Source: Lachnospiraceae bacterium
Lineage (GTDB): Bacteria > Bacillota_A > Clostridia > Lachnospirales > Lachnospiraceae
NCBI GenBank assembly: GCA_017620975.1
Contig: JAGAUD010000030.1
Location: 10,560 to 74,559, forward strand
Length of the DNA stretch: 64,000 nt
Reading direction: 5' to 3'
In this document: positions 32,980 to 42,027 of the stretch, piece by piece
How the letters are laid out: every line of letters begins with the position of its first letter
How positions within the stretch are numbered: position 1 is the stretch's first letter
Notes under the pieces: model-generated
The model's database searches: none
Seen by the model: the letters and a program-made list of their open reading frames with translations, nothing else
Told to the model about the DNA's origin: nothing
Program-made: the position numbers and the translations under genes

Positions 32980-34671
32980 TTAAAGCTTTTTATTCAGCAA
33001 ATCACAAAGTAAGGTACAGCTCCAGCCATAGTCACGAATGGACTGTAGACGTACATTGATATTGTAAGGCTCAAAAGGAAGCCCTTTACGATTCATCTGA
33101 CTGGGTGCTTTTTCCTGGTTGCAGTCATAGAATTCATAGATGATGCCGGTGAGCTGATACCAATGATTCATGAAAGAGATTGTCTTGTCTAAAATCTCCC
33201 CGGCGAAATCATCGTAACCATATGCAGCAAGTCCCTGCGCAAGCATGTAATTGTAGTTGATCCATACCGGACCGCGCCACATATCGGAACCAAAGGTTGC
33301 ATCCTTCTTGGAAATAGTGGGAATCGGGAAAGGTGTGGCAAAGCTTTCAGGATCCTGCAAATGCTTAACAAGACACTTTGCCTGTGTTTCATTGCAAATA
33401 CCTGCAAAAAGCGGCAGGAAGGAAGCAACACTCCATACTTTATGTAATTCCTGCTTCGGAATATTGTAATCAAAATAGAAGCCATCTTCTTCACACCACA
33501 GCTGTGCATTGATATCTGCTGCCAGTGTATCAAACCAATTCCGGTAAAAAGCCACATCTTCGGTGAGAGCTAACTCTTCTGCAATCTTCTTCATGTATTT
33601 TACGTCATTCGCCATAAAGCTTGAAAAGTCGATTGCAAATAAGGGATCCTTTGTATCAAAACGAGGAGAATTGTCCATACCGCATTCGTCACATCTACAG
33701 TTTACATTGTTGGTAGTACTCCAGGTGTAAAGCTCTTTTTCGGAAACACGTCTGTTGTCACGACACCAGTTCAGGAAACGCTTATTGTTTGCAAACGCTT
33801 CTTTTAAGAATTCCTTATTGCCGGAAGTCTGATACAACTGCCATACGCCCCATGCAATAACAGGAGGCTGGGTAATTCGAGAGCTTACAAATACATTGGC
33901 CATATGAGGAATGAAGCCATCCTCAGTCTGATGTGTCCAGATGGCACGAATCAAATCTTCAGCCAGAGAGCTATCGATATGTCTGTGACCTAAAGCATGA
34001 AATACAGAGTCCCACAGCCACAAACTTTTGTGGGGCAGCCTGTCCGGTGTGGACCAGGTGGTATGGAATTCGGCTTCAGGAGAATACAACTGTGTTTTCA
34101 TCACCGATAAACATTTTGCGTAAAGATCTGCGTAAGGGAAAGTGTCTGCAGCACCATGCTTTTCATAGAAATCCAATTTGGCTGCGGCTGCTTCCTCCAA
34201 ATCCATTGTAAGACCTTTCTTTACCAATGCCGCAACCTCTTCCTTGGAGTGACCGAAGGCAAAAGCAAAGCGATTGTCCTGACGCTTTAATGCAGTAAAA
34301 TCACCATCCTGTGTATCATGAATTTCAGCGCCGTCAATGGTTTCCGCCTGATAAATGCCTTCCGTAAGAACTGCGGGAAGGACAGTGGCGTTGGTATTAC
34401 CAATGATCAGGTGCTGTGCGGCATAAATTATTTGCATTTTTTCCTGATATGGGAAATGACAGCAGATATAATCACTTGTAACGGCATCAAATTCCAACCC
34501 TTTTTCATAAACATTTACGAAAGCAAGCTCTCGTTTTACGTTGGAATAAAAACGGATGCCAATGCGGTCACCGCTTAACATGCCGGCAAAGTCGTCGCTA
34601 AAATAGGAAGGACCATCCAGAGCAGAGAAGGCGAACAACTGTCCCTGTCCCCATTTATTTGGTATGATCAT
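32980..34671 (-). CDS. GH63-like glycosidase (mannosylglycerate hydrolase-type (alpha/alpha)6 barrel)
   Basis: A 563-residue cytoplasmic protein without signal peptide. The first 150 or so residues are a beta-rich domain, then an (alpha/alpha)6 barrel of the GH63 C-terminal type. Likely catalytic residues are Asp221 in SLWLWDSVFHALGHRHID and Glu513 in GIIYEFYD. GH63 includes alpha-glucosidase I and enzymes that cut mannosylglycerate or glucosylglycerate, so mannose or glucose release from an imported ligand is a fair guess. RBS AAGGAGG precedes the ATG. First gene of the minus-strand operon with GH4. Confidence 0.85.
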   Translation of the reverse strand: MIIPNKWGQGQLFAFSALDGPSYFSDDFAGMLSGDRIGIRFYSNVKRELAFVNVYEKGLEFDAVTSDYICCHFPYQEKMQIIYAAQHLIIGNTNATVLPAVLTEGIYQAETIDGAEIHDTQDGDFTALKRQDNRFAFAFGHSKEEVAALVKKGLTMDLEEAAAAKLDFYEKHGAADTFPYADLYAKCLSVMKTQLYSPEAEFHTTWSTPDRLPHKSLWLWDSVFHALGHRHIDSSLAEDLIRAIWTHQTEDGFIPHMANVFVSSRITQPPVIAWGVWQLYQTSGNKEFLKEAFANNKRFLNWCRDNRRVSEKELYTWSTTNNVNCRCDECGMDNSPRFDTKDPLFAIDFSSFMANDVKYMKKIAEELALTEDVAFYRNWFDTLAADINAQLWCEEDGFYFDYNIPKQELHKVWSVASFLPLFAGICNETQAKCLVKHLQDPESFATPFPIPTISKKDATFGSDMWRGPVWINYNYMLAQGLAAYGYDDFAGEILDKTISFMNHWYQLTGIIYEFYDCNQEKAPSQMNRKGLPFEPYNINVRLQSIRDYGWSCTLLCDLLNKKL

Positions 34672-34715
34672 AATAGCCTCCTTAACATATATTTTTGTAA
34701 AATCTTGTTATTCTA

Positions 34716-34744
34716 ATTATATTTATGTATAATAAAAACTACAA
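34716..34744 (-). promoter_or_regulatory. promoter of the GH63-like/GH4 operon
   Basis: On the minus strand TTGTAG (34744-34739), 17 bases, TATAAT (34721-34716). It lies in the divergent space shared with the AraC gene. Confidence 0.7.
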
Positions 34745-34768
34745 GAAACTTTTCACGCCAAATATTAT

Positions 34769-34781
34769 ACAATATCGACTT
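34769..34781. promoter_or_regulatory. shared 13-base motif, copy 1 (candidate AraC site)
   Basis: ACAATATCGACTT occurs here, 19 bases before the first AraC gene, and again at 37247-37259 upstream of the sugar ABC importer. An exact 13-base match in two regulatory gaps 2.5 kb apart suggests a binding site for one or both AraC regulators. Confidence 0.5.
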
Positions 34782-34800
34782 GAAAGGATTAGGTGATTCC

Positions 34801-35634
34801 ATGGGACATACAGAATACAAATTTGAAAAGTTCATTCAACCGCAGTTTCCGATTTATGCTTCCAAACAGTCGGGCAGAGAAGTGTTGGTGAAACCCCACT
34901 ACCATGCATCCGGCGAGATTATACAGGTGCTGGAGGGGCGAATCAAGCTGCTGTTAGGCGCTACCTATTTGGAATGTAGTAAAGGAGACATCATCTTTAT
35001 ACCGCCTTCCGAGGTACATGAAGTATTCAGCCTGACAGAGGATGCGGCCATTCAGGGAGTAGTTTATGAATTTTCTCTTGTGAATATACCGGATTTGCAG
35101 TTGGACTTCATAGAATTGTTCAACAGAAGCCAACGACTGCAATATGTAATCACCGGTGAAGATGAAAATCATGAAGAAATGTGTACTTACATCGCCAATA
35201 TTATGTCGGTGTACGGAAGCTTTTCAGCAGGCAGCAGAATTCAGATTGTGTCTAATTTGTTGTTGATCATGGGCCTGCTGATCAGGACTTTTTCACTGGA
35301 AGTGAGTACACATGATAAAAATTATCGGAAACTTCGCCCTGTGCTTAAATATATAGAAGAGCATTATGCAGAAAAAATCCAAATTTCGCAGTTGAGTGAG
35401 ATCGTTCATGTGTGTGATGACCGGCTGATCAGGCTGTTCAAGGAAGTGACCGGTGAAACACCTGTTGAATATATCATGAACCTTAGGATAGAATCGGCAG
35501 TCAAGCTTCTGTCTGCCGGTGAACTGTCTATAGCAGAGATTGCGGAACAGACCGGGTTTGGAAGTGACACCTATATGACCCGCGTCTTTAAGCAAAAGTT
35601 AAATTCTACGCCGGGCAAGTATCGGCGGAAATAA
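34801..35634 (+). CDS. AraC family transcriptional regulator (paralog 1)
   Basis: A 277-residue regulator: an N-terminal cupin sensor domain (YHASGEIIQVLEGRIKLLLG, then CSKGDIIFIPPSEVHEV) and two C-terminal HTH motifs (IQISQLSEIVHVCDDRLIRLFKEVTGETPVEYI and SIAEIAEQTGFGSDTYMTRVFKQ regions). It is nearly a duplicate of the protein encoded at 36277-37107. The start at MGHTEYK (34801) is preceded by AAAGGATTAGGTG and is conserved in the paralog; a TTG at 34780 is less likely. Its position beside the GH63-like/GH4 operon suggests control of that operon and of the ABC importer. Probable ligand: a sugar or glycoside. Confidence 0.9.
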   Translation: MGHTEYKFEKFIQPQFPIYASKQSGREVLVKPHYHASGEIIQVLEGRIKLLLGATYLECSKGDIIFIPPSEVHEVFSLTEDAAIQGVVYEFSLVNIPDLQLDFIELFNRSQRLQYVITGEDENHEEMCTYIANIMSVYGSFSAGSRIQIVSNLLLIMGLLIRTFSLEVSTHDKNYRKLRPVLKYIEEHYAEKIQISQLSEIVHVCDDRLIRLFKEVTGETPVEYIMNLRIESAVKLLSAGELSIAEIAEQTGFGSDTYMTRVFKQKLNSTPGKYRRK

Positions 35635-35647
35635 TTGACAGATTTTA

Positions 35648-35677
35648 TAACCGTTCAGCCACCATGCTGAGCGGTTA
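35648..35677. terminator. terminator between AraC gene 1 and the YgjV-like gene
   Basis: TAACCGTTCAGC and GCTGAGCGGTTA pair (one G-T) around a 6-base loop. It overlaps the last codon of the minus-strand gene. Confidence 0.7.
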
Positions 35678-36217
35678 CTCCTTCATTTTCTCTTCTTTTT
35701 TCAGAATATCGTATCTGATGATGCCGATAATAGCGGAAACAAAGTTACAGCTGTCGCTGATCACGCCTGCTATGGAGCCAACATAAAAATTGTAGCATAT
35801 CCAGCAAACGCAGGTTATAGAGATCATCAATCGCATCTTTTTCATATTTGTGGTGCCATAAGCTAAAGTGGAAAGCACCTTGGCAAATATGATCAGTATA
35901 CTTATGTATCCCTCCCAGGAAAGCAATCCTAACACCGCAAAAAGTGCGCCTAAAATAATTCTTGCATATTTCAATTCTCGTTGCTTATCTTTTTTGCCGA
36001 AATATGTAAAAATGAGATTCCTGAATATTCCTACTAAATTCAGAACAGCGCCCGTGTAACCGCCTAAGAGAAGGTACTGTATTCCGAAAGAGCCTTCCTC
36101 TGTCATTTTAAGTGCTAAGGCATGGCTGTGCTTATTGCACTGAAAAGCAGAAAGTCCTGCAATGATACCTACAATGCCGATAAACTGAACAAAAACTTCA
36201 TAAAAATTGATTTCCAT
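35675..36217 (-). CDS. YgjV-like inner membrane protein
   Basis: A 180-residue membrane protein with about five to six hydrophobic segments. The pattern FVQFIGIVGIIAGLSAFQCN, then MTEEGSFGIQYLLLGGYTGAVLN, and an RN-containing loop resembles the bacterial YgjV family of unknown role. A charged linker GKKDKQREL lies in the middle and the C-terminus is lysine-rich. It sits between two near-identical AraC genes, but nothing shows whether it belongs functionally to the glycan locus; it may have been trapped during the duplication. The SD GGAAAG is weak to moderate. Confidence 0.75.
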   Translation of the reverse strand: MEINFYEVFVQFIGIVGIIAGLSAFQCNKHSHALALKMTEEGSFGIQYLLLGGYTGAVLNLVGIFRNLIFTYFGKKDKQRELKYARIILGALFAVLGLLSWEGYISILIIFAKVLSTLAYGTTNMKKMRLMISITCVCWICYNFYVGSIAGVISDSCNFVSAIIGIIRYDILKKEEKMKE

Positions 36218-36276
36218 TTGGTTTCCTCTCTTTCCTTTTTATATTGACATCAGAATGTATAAACCATAAATGTTGT

Positions 36277-37107
36277 TCAGTGTCTGTATTTCCCAGGTGT
36301 TGTGTTCAGCTTTTGCTTAAAAACGCGCGTCATATAGGTGGCACTGCCGAAACCGGTTTGGTCTGCAATGTCGGCTATAGATAAGTCTGTGGAAGAAAGC
36401 AGTTTGATACCAGCTTCTATCCTTAAGTTCATAATATATTCGATCGGTGTCTCACCGGTTACTTCTTTAAAAAGTCTGATGAGCCGGTCATCGCACACAT
36501 GAATGATCTCGCTTAGTTCTGAAATCTGAATCTTTTCCGCATAATGACTTTCTATATAAGAAAGCACGGAACGGAGCTTACGATAGTTTTTATCATGAGT
36601 GCTCACTTCCAATGCAAATAGCTGGATTAGTCTGGACATAATCAGGAGAAGATTTGACACAATTTGGATCTTGCTTCCGGCAGAGAAACTTTCGTATACT
36701 GCTAATATGTTACGGATATACAGGCAAAGCTCCTCGTGGCCGTCATCACTGTTGCTCACAATATACTGCATGCACTGGCTTCTGTGGAAAAGCTCTGAAA
36801 AATCCAGCTGTAAACCGGTAACGTTTACCAGAGAAAATTCATATACAATTCCCTGAATAGCGGCGTCTTCGGTCAGGCTGGCCGCTTCATGCACTACAGA
36901 AGGTGGTATAAAGATGATATCTCCCTTTTCGCATTCTACATATGTAGTTCCCATCAACAGTTTAATGCGACCTTCGGTTACCTGCATGATCTCCGCGGAG
37001 GTATGATGGTGATTTTTGACCAGAACCTCTCGCCCTGATTGTGAAGAGGCATAAATAGGAAACTGTGGCTGGATAAACTTTACGTATTTATATTCTGTGT
37101 GTCCCAT
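36277..37107 (-). CDS. AraC family transcriptional regulator (paralog 2)
   Basis: About 276 residues, with the same cupin plus double-HTH architecture as the protein at 34801-35634 and almost the same sequence over long stretches (for example FIQPQFPIYAS, KIQISELSEIIHVCDDRLIR). Differences cluster in the sensor domain, such as HHHTSAEIMQVTEGR against HYHASGEIIQVLEGR. I choose the ATG at 37107 so that both paralogs start MGHTEYK with AAAGG the same distance away; the ATG at 37119 is in frame but abuts the SD. It is divergent from the ABC importer and is the likely direct activator or repressor of it. Confidence 0.9.
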   Translation of the reverse strand: MGHTEYKYVKFIQPQFPIYASSQSGREVLVKNHHHTSAEIMQVTEGRIKLLMGTTYVECEKGDIIFIPPSVVHEAASLTEDAAIQGIVYEFSLVNVTGLQLDFSELFHRSQCMQYIVSNSDDGHEELCLYIRNILAVYESFSAGSKIQIVSNLLLIMSRLIQLFALEVSTHDKNYRKLRSVLSYIESHYAEKIQISELSEIIHVCDDRLIRLFKEVTGETPIEYIMNLRIEAGIKLLSSTDLSIADIADQTGFGSATYMTRVFKQKLNTTPGKYRH

Positions 37108-37141
37108 ATGTTCTATCATCCTTTCTGGTCGAAACAGGCTT

Positions 37142-37155
37142 TTTTGACGTCAAAA
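37142..37155. promoter_or_regulatory. perfect palindrome TTTTGACGTCAAAA
   Basis: A 14-base perfect palindrome 35 bases upstream of the AraC gene 2 start. It could be an operator; it does not match the catabolite repression element consensus. The whole gap 37108-37411 holds only this site, the 13-base motif at 37247 and the promoter at 37328; it is AT-rich with short A/T stems. Confidence 0.4.
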
Positions 37156-37246
37156 GTTATTTTGTTCTACGGGGGATAAAATATATGGGTTTCATTATAT
37201 TTACTTCAAAACAGGAAAACAAGGAACTATCGGCGTTGAAAATTGC

Positions 37247-37259
37247 ACAATATCGACTT
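37247..37259. promoter_or_regulatory. shared 13-base motif, copy 2 (candidate AraC site)
   Basis: ACAATATCGACTT, identical to 34769-34781. It is 69 bases upstream of the -35 box of the importer promoter, a normal place for AraC-type activation. Confidence 0.5.
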
Positions 37260-37327
37260 TGTGAAAGAATTGTCAGTGAGTTTTTTTAGAATATCGAAAA
37301 AGTGAAAAAAACAACGAAGATAATGCA

Positions 37328-37356
37328 TTGTTTGCGTTGCTCTACATGGATATAAT
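37328..37356 (+). promoter_or_regulatory. promoter of the sugar ABC importer operon
   Basis: TTGTTT (37328-37333), 17 bases, TATAAT (37351-37356), with a leader of about 50 bases. The poor -35 fits a promoter that needs an activator. Confidence 0.65.
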
Positions 37357-37411
37357 AAAATCAGTATTAAAAGCAACGAAAAGTTCTGTACACTTAAATA
37401 GAAAAGAAAGG

Positions 37412-38359
37412 ATGAAGTTTGAAAAGATGAGTGAGAAGAAGACAAAAACAAAGTCCGGCGGTCTGACCTTAAAGTATCTGAAGAAGAATTGGCCGTTGTA
37501 CGCTATGCTGGCGATTCCCATGATTTACATATTTGTATTCAAATATGCACCTATGGCCGGTTTGGTTGTTGCCTTTAAAAAGTATAATATTTTTAAAGGA
37601 ATATGGGAGAGTGACTGGGTAGGATTTAAGTACTTTGAAGAGGCATTCACTACATCAGAATTCTGGAGGTCAGTCAAGAATACGCTGGTATTGAATTTAG
37701 GACAGCTTTTGATCTGTTTCCCGTTCCCCATTTTCCTTGCTATCGTTATGAGTGAAATGTGTTTTAAGAAGGTAACGAAGTTTACACAGACCATTCTTTA
37801 CATACCGCACTTTATGTCAAATGTAATTATTGTTGGTATCATGTATCAGGTGTTCGGTGCTTCCGGCGCCATCAACAATGCATTGAGTGCATTGGGAATT
37901 GGTCAGATTGGTTTCTTAAGTAATTCCCAACTGTGGCGTGGTGTTTACTGGTTCTCCGGTCTTTGGGAAGGTACCGGATATGGTATGATCGTATATTTAG
38001 CGGCCATTGCCGGTATCAATACGGAGTTGTATGATGCGGCTTATATGGATGGTGCAGGAAGATGGAAACGTATCTGGCATGTGACTCTTCCACAGATCAG
38101 ATCCACCATTGTTACCATTTTGGTTATGGATATCGGCCGAATCCTGAATATCAGCTTCGAAAAGCCTTACTTGATGGGCAATGCTCTTACAAGAGATGTG
38201 TCACAGGTTATCAGTACCTATGTATATTCTGTAGGTTTGCAGGCAGGTCGTTATGACTATGCGACTGCGGTAGGTCTGTTCCAGTCAGTTGTTGCACTGG
38301 TGATGGTATTGACTGCTAACTGGGCAGCGAAGAAACTCGGAGAGGAGGGTATCATGTAA
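37412..38359 (+). CDS. sugar ABC transporter permease (LplB-like)
   Basis: A permease of about 315 residues for a carbohydrate importer of the LplB/MalF type. After a basic, Lys-rich N-terminus come six membrane helices. KYAPMAGLVVAFKKYNIFKG is typical of LplB proteins, and the coupling loop is around ELYDAAYMDGAGRWKRIWHVTLP. The start could be 37412 or 37427 (MSEKK); both are near an AAAGG. Its stop overlaps the next ATG by one base. The partner genes are the second permease and a lipoprotein binding protein; no ATPase gene is in the operon, so a shared MsmK-type ATPase must serve it. Confidence 0.9.
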   Translation: MKFEKMSEKKTKTKSGGLTLKYLKKNWPLYAMLAIPMIYIFVFKYAPMAGLVVAFKKYNIFKGIWESDWVGFKYFEEAFTTSEFWRSVKNTLVLNLGQLLICFPFPIFLAIVMSEMCFKKVTKFTQTILYIPHFMSNVIIVGIMYQVFGASGAINNALSALGIGQIGFLSNSQLWRGVYWFSGLWEGTGYGMIVYLAAIAGINTELYDAAYMDGAGRWKRIWHVTLPQIRSTIVTILVMDIGRILNISFEKPYLMGNALTRDVSQVISTYVYSVGLQAGRYDYATAVGLFQSVVALVMVLTANWAAKKLGEEGIM

Positions 38360-39231
38360 TGAATTCAATATATAGTAAGAAATGGAGCCTGTTCCAGATA
38401 GTTATGCTGATTGTCTGCATTGCTGCACTGGCAATCACTTTAGTTCCCATATTGAACATTTTAGCCTTGTCCTTCAGTGGTAAGAATGCTATTGCAAAGG
38501 GCATCGTGGGTATCTGGCCGGTGGAATTTACATTGGATGCTTATAAGAATGTGTTTGGCAATGGCAGTATTATATATTCCATGTTTTATTCATTGGCATT
38601 GACCCTTGTGGTTGGTTTTTCTACCACCTTCCTGACCATTTTGGCAGCATATCCGCTTTCAAAGCTCAACCTGAAGGGTAATCACTTCTTTATGACATTG
38701 ATTACCATTACTATGTATATCAGTGCCGGTACGGTGCCGGGATACTTGCTGGTGAAAAATTTAGGATTGATAAACACAATATGGGCCTTAATCCTGCCGG
38801 GTATGATCAGCCCCTTCCAACTGATCATCTTGAGAACCTTCTTCATGGGCATTAACAAGTCATTGTTTGAAGCAGCGTACATGGACGGATGCGGTGAGTG
38901 GGGATGTCTGTTTAAGATTGCAGTTCCGCTGTCAAAACCATCTATTGCAACTATCACGCTGTTCAGCTGTGTATCCAGATGGAATGGTGTAACGGATGTA
39001 TTGTATTATATTGACAATCCGAAACTGTATACCTTGCAGTACCAGTTAAAACTGCTGTTAGATTCCTTCCATATCGAATACACACCGGAAGAAATGGCAG
39101 ATATGACCATAGCTGCAGAAAACGTAAAATCTGCAACCATTATTTTTTCTATGATACCCATCCTGATTGTATATCCTTTTGTACAGAAGCACTTTACAAA
39201 GGGTGTTAACATTGGTGGTGTAAAGGAATAA
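38359..39231 (+). CDS. carbohydrate ABC transporter permease (YtcP-like)
   Basis: A 290-residue second permease of the importer. Six helices, with an N-terminal VPILNILALSFSGK region, a periplasmic-type segment before AYPLSKLNLKG and the coupling loop EAAYMDGCGEWGCLFKIAVPLSKP. The sequence ends GVNIGGVKE, a hallmark of the YtcP subfamily (usually KGVMIGAVKG). Its start codon overlaps the stop of the first permease by one base. Together they form the pore for an oligosaccharide. Confidence 0.92.
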   Translation: MNSIYSKKWSLFQIVMLIVCIAALAITLVPILNILALSFSGKNAIAKGIVGIWPVEFTLDAYKNVFGNGSIIYSMFYSLALTLVVGFSTTFLTILAAYPLSKLNLKGNHFFMTLITITMYISAGTVPGYLLVKNLGLINTIWALILPGMISPFQLIILRTFFMGINKSLFEAAYMDGCGEWGCLFKIAVPLSKPSIATITLFSCVSRWNGVTDVLYYIDNPKLYTLQYQLKLLLDSFHIEYTPEEMADMTIAAENVKSATIIFSMIPILIVYPFVQKHFTKGVNIGGVKE

Positions 39232-39362
39232 TTATTTGTTACTAGAAAGCTGTAAAATTAAAATAAATATAGTATAGGGCTGTTCGTGTAGGCAGGCCGG
39301 ACAGCTTTCCTGTCAGCGGGAATATATGTGGCCCTATGCTCTTTAAAAATGGAGGTAAAAAA

Positions 39363-40958
39363 ATGAAAAAGCGTTATTTGAAACTTTGCTCAATGCTTCT
39401 GGCTACTGCTATGGTAATGACTGCATGTGGCAGCACAAAGACCAATCAGGAAAGTAAAGACCCTGCAAAGTCAAGCGAAGCAACTACACAAAAGTCAAGC
39501 GAAGCCGCTGAAAAAGAAGAACCAAAGGAAATTGTAGACATTACCGTTATGGTTTATGACCGTGGTCATGAGTACACCAACGGCAATTCCCTGACCGACA
39601 ACGAGTTTACTCGTTGGATCAATGAAAACTTAGAGCCTCAGGGTGTGCATGTAACATACGTCCCGGTTCCGCGTTCCGGAGCAGATGACAAGGTAAACCT
39701 GATGCTGACAGGCGGTACGGCTCCTGATATCATCAGAACTTACGATTTGGCTCGTGTTCAGGGCTATGCTATTGATGGCGGTCTGGCAGATCTGACAGAT
39801 TACATGGATATGTTAAGCGATGACTATCTGTCAAAGGCACTTCTTGAGGTTGGCCAGATTGAAGGCAGACAGTATGGTCTTCCGGGTGTATATTCTTATG
39901 GACAGAAGTCTCATGAGATGTTCCTTCGTCAGGATCTTGTAGAAGGCGCAGGCAAGGAAATGCCTACCAATAAGGCTGAATTGATCGATGTATTATATGC
40001 AATCAAGGAAAAGTATCCGGATATCATTCCTATGGGTATGGGCGGTAAAAATACCAATGGTAACTACACCAACTTCATCCTTTCTTACACCAGTCAGGCA
40101 AATGAAAGAGACAACTACATCTATGATGCTACCTTTACAAAGGTATTAAAGCCGGGTCATAAAGATGGTTTGAAGCAGTTAAATCAGTTTGTATTAGATG
40201 GTATCATCGATGCTAATTTCGTATTAGATACTGATAATGCAAAGTACGATGAAAATGTTGCAAATGGTAACTATGCACTTGTTATGGATGGTTCTGCGGA
40301 TTGTGTCGACGCAGCATATGAAACGGCATCTGATCCTAACTATCACATGGTGGAAGTAAACTGTCTGGAAAACTTAGACGGCAGCTATGATGTTCCCTCT
40401 TCAGGTACATGGGATCATATGGTATATGTTCCTGCAACTGCAGAAGACAGAATCGAAGCTGTTATGACTTACTTGGCATTTGTTTCTGATGAAGAAAATG
40501 GTATTCAAATCAGAAACGGTCTGGAAAATCTTGGTTATGAAGTAGTAGATGGTAAGATTATTGGATTCTCAAGAGATCAGAGAATTGCAAATGGTACCAG
40601 CTCTAACCCTACTGACAATGGTTTCTTATGGGGTAACTTTGAATATGCAACAAAGTCATTCCTTGAAGATTATATGGCATCCAATCCGGAAGTTCCTCAG
40701 GATGCAGCAGAGTCAAGAGTTGAGCACAGATATAGTGGATTCTATCATACTGTAGCACCTACCGATCCTCTGGAAGCAGATCAGTATTCTGCATTGCTGA
40801 ACGAGCTGATCGTAGAATTCGTGTTCAAATGTATGTGTGCACCGGAAGGTCAGTTTGACAAGGTTTACGAAGAAGGCTATCAGCTTCTGTTAGACAACCA
40901 TTTACAGGATCTGTTAGACGAACGTGCAGCTTGGTACGATGCTAACGTTGCAAAATAA
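39363..40958 (+). CDS. extracellular solute-binding lipoprotein of the sugar importer (LplA-like)
   Basis: A 531-residue lipoprotein. A basic N-terminus and hydrophobic stretch lead to the lipobox around VMTAC with Cys22 as the lipid-modified residue, then a Ser/Lys/Glu-rich linker and a large family 1-type binding domain (LNLMLTGGTAPDIIRTYDLARV region: NLMLTGGTAPD, then a SGTWDHMVYVPAT segment). The length fits LplA-type proteins that bind oligosaccharides. The start at 39363 has ATGGAGG at ideal spacing. A hairpin at 40968 lies between it and the enzyme genes, which would lower downstream expression. It is the only secreted protein of the locus. Confidence 0.92.
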   Translation: MKKRYLKLCSMLLATAMVMTACGSTKTNQESKDPAKSSEATTQKSSEAAEKEEPKEIVDITVMVYDRGHEYTNGNSLTDNEFTRWINENLEPQGVHVTYVPVPRSGADDKVNLMLTGGTAPDIIRTYDLARVQGYAIDGGLADLTDYMDMLSDDYLSKALLEVGQIEGRQYGLPGVYSYGQKSHEMFLRQDLVEGAGKEMPTNKAELIDVLYAIKEKYPDIIPMGMGGKNTNGNYTNFILSYTSQANERDNYIYDATFTKVLKPGHKDGLKQLNQFVLDGIIDANFVLDTDNAKYDENVANGNYALVMDGSADCVDAAYETASDPNYHMVEVNCLENLDGSYDVPSSGTWDHMVYVPATAEDRIEAVMTYLAFVSDEENGIQIRNGLENLGYEVVDGKIIGFSRDQRIANGTSSNPTDNGFLWGNFEYATKSFLEDYMASNPEVPQDAAESRVEHRYSGFYHTVAPTDPLEADQYSALLNELIVEFVFKCMCAPEGQFDKVYEEGYQLLLDNHLQDLLDERAAWYDANVAK

Positions 40959-40967
40959 GTAAAATGA

Positions 40968-41003
40968 AACTCCGGCGATAAACTCCCGCCGGAGTTGATT
41001 TTT
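40968..41003 (+). terminator. hairpin terminator/attenuator between importer and enzyme genes
   Basis: AACTCCGGCG and CGCCGGAGTT form a perfect stem around a 9-base loop, followed by GATTTTTT. Because genes on the same strand follow closely without an obvious new promoter, it may act as a partial terminator that sets a high ratio of binding protein to enzymes. Confidence 0.8.
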
Positions 41004-41036
41004 TAGGGGAATATCCCCAATAGGAGTAAGTTTGGA

Positions 41037-41969
41037 ATGAGAAAGACAACATTTATACAGGATGAAAACCCATTGTGGTTAAAAGGTAATCTGCATTGCC
41101 ACAGTACTACATCAGACGGTGCATTGAGTCCGGAGGTGCTGGCCGAAGGATTTGCCGGCAAGGGATATGATTTTCTGGCAATCACAGATCATGACATTTA
41201 TAAAAGTTATGATGAGATTAGCAACGATAAAATCCTGCTGATTCCCGGAGTGGAAGTAACAGGAGCTGTCACAGAAGACAAGAATGGTCATTTTTGTGTG
41301 CTGCAAAAGGGGAAGATAAGTGATTTTGAGCAGGGTGAGAGATTTCAGGTGGATACGCGTGAGAAGCTGTTGGATTTTCTGGAAAATCATCACGATAAAT
41401 ATCTGATTACATTAAATCATCCGTATTGGTCCCTGCTTGAATGGGAAGAAGTAATAGATCTGCCTCACCTGACAGCTTTGGAGATATACAATCATGCCAC
41501 ACAGATGGGAACATTTGTGGGAGAATCGGCACATTTCTGGAACACCTTACTTCGCAAAGGCAAGTCCATGTGGGGGATTGCGGCGGATGACAATCATAAC
41601 AAAGTAAAGCAGATTCCGGGGTGGCCCTTTGACTGCGTGGTCAGCGATGTCTTTGGTGGCTGGGTATGCGTGAAAGCAAAGGACAGATCCCGGGAAGCAA
41701 TCATGGAAGCGTTGGAATCTGGAAGCTTTTATGCAAGCACCGGACCAAAGATTACTGATTTCTATGTAGAAGGAGATACCTTCCATGTAAGTTGTTCTCC
41801 CTGCCAGCGAATCGTTGTCAGTGGAGACCGGGGATATTTTAAGAGAAGCCTTGGCTTTGGAGTGACTGAATTTACAGGCCGCCTGAATGGTAAGGAAAAA
41901 TTTATTCGTGTGCAGTGTGCGGATGAAAAAGGTGGAGTGGCATATTCCAATCCGATTTATATTGATTGA
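41037..41969 (+). CDS. PHP-domain phosphoesterase, copy 1
   Basis: A 310-residue protein with an N-terminal PHP domain: LKGNLHCHSTTSDG gives His20, His22 and Asp27, and FLAITDHDIY gives Asp51 and His52; later ligands are in LNHPYWS and DDNHN. The PHP fold holds two or three metals and hydrolyses phosphate esters or phosphodiesters. The C-terminal third (VSCSPCQRIVVSGDRGYFKR) is a beta-rich domain shared with copy 2. No signal peptide. Its place right after a sugar importer suggests it acts on an imported phosphorylated sugar or glycan. The exact substrate is unknown. Confidence 0.85.
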   Translation: MRKTTFIQDENPLWLKGNLHCHSTTSDGALSPEVLAEGFAGKGYDFLAITDHDIYKSYDEISNDKILLIPGVEVTGAVTEDKNGHFCVLQKGKISDFEQGERFQVDTREKLLDFLENHHDKYLITLNHPYWSLLEWEEVIDLPHLTALEIYNHATQMGTFVGESAHFWNTLLRKGKSMWGIAADDNHNKVKQIPGWPFDCVVSDVFGGWVCVKAKDRSREAIMEALESGSFYASTGPKITDFYVEGDTFHVSCSPCQRIVVSGDRGYFKRSLGFGVTEFTGRLNGKEKFIRVQCADEKGGVAYSNPIYID

Positions 41970-42027
41970 CAGGTTCTTAAAAATTGGAGAAAATAAAAGA
42001 AAACGGCTTGAAAGGAGAAATGCTTAC

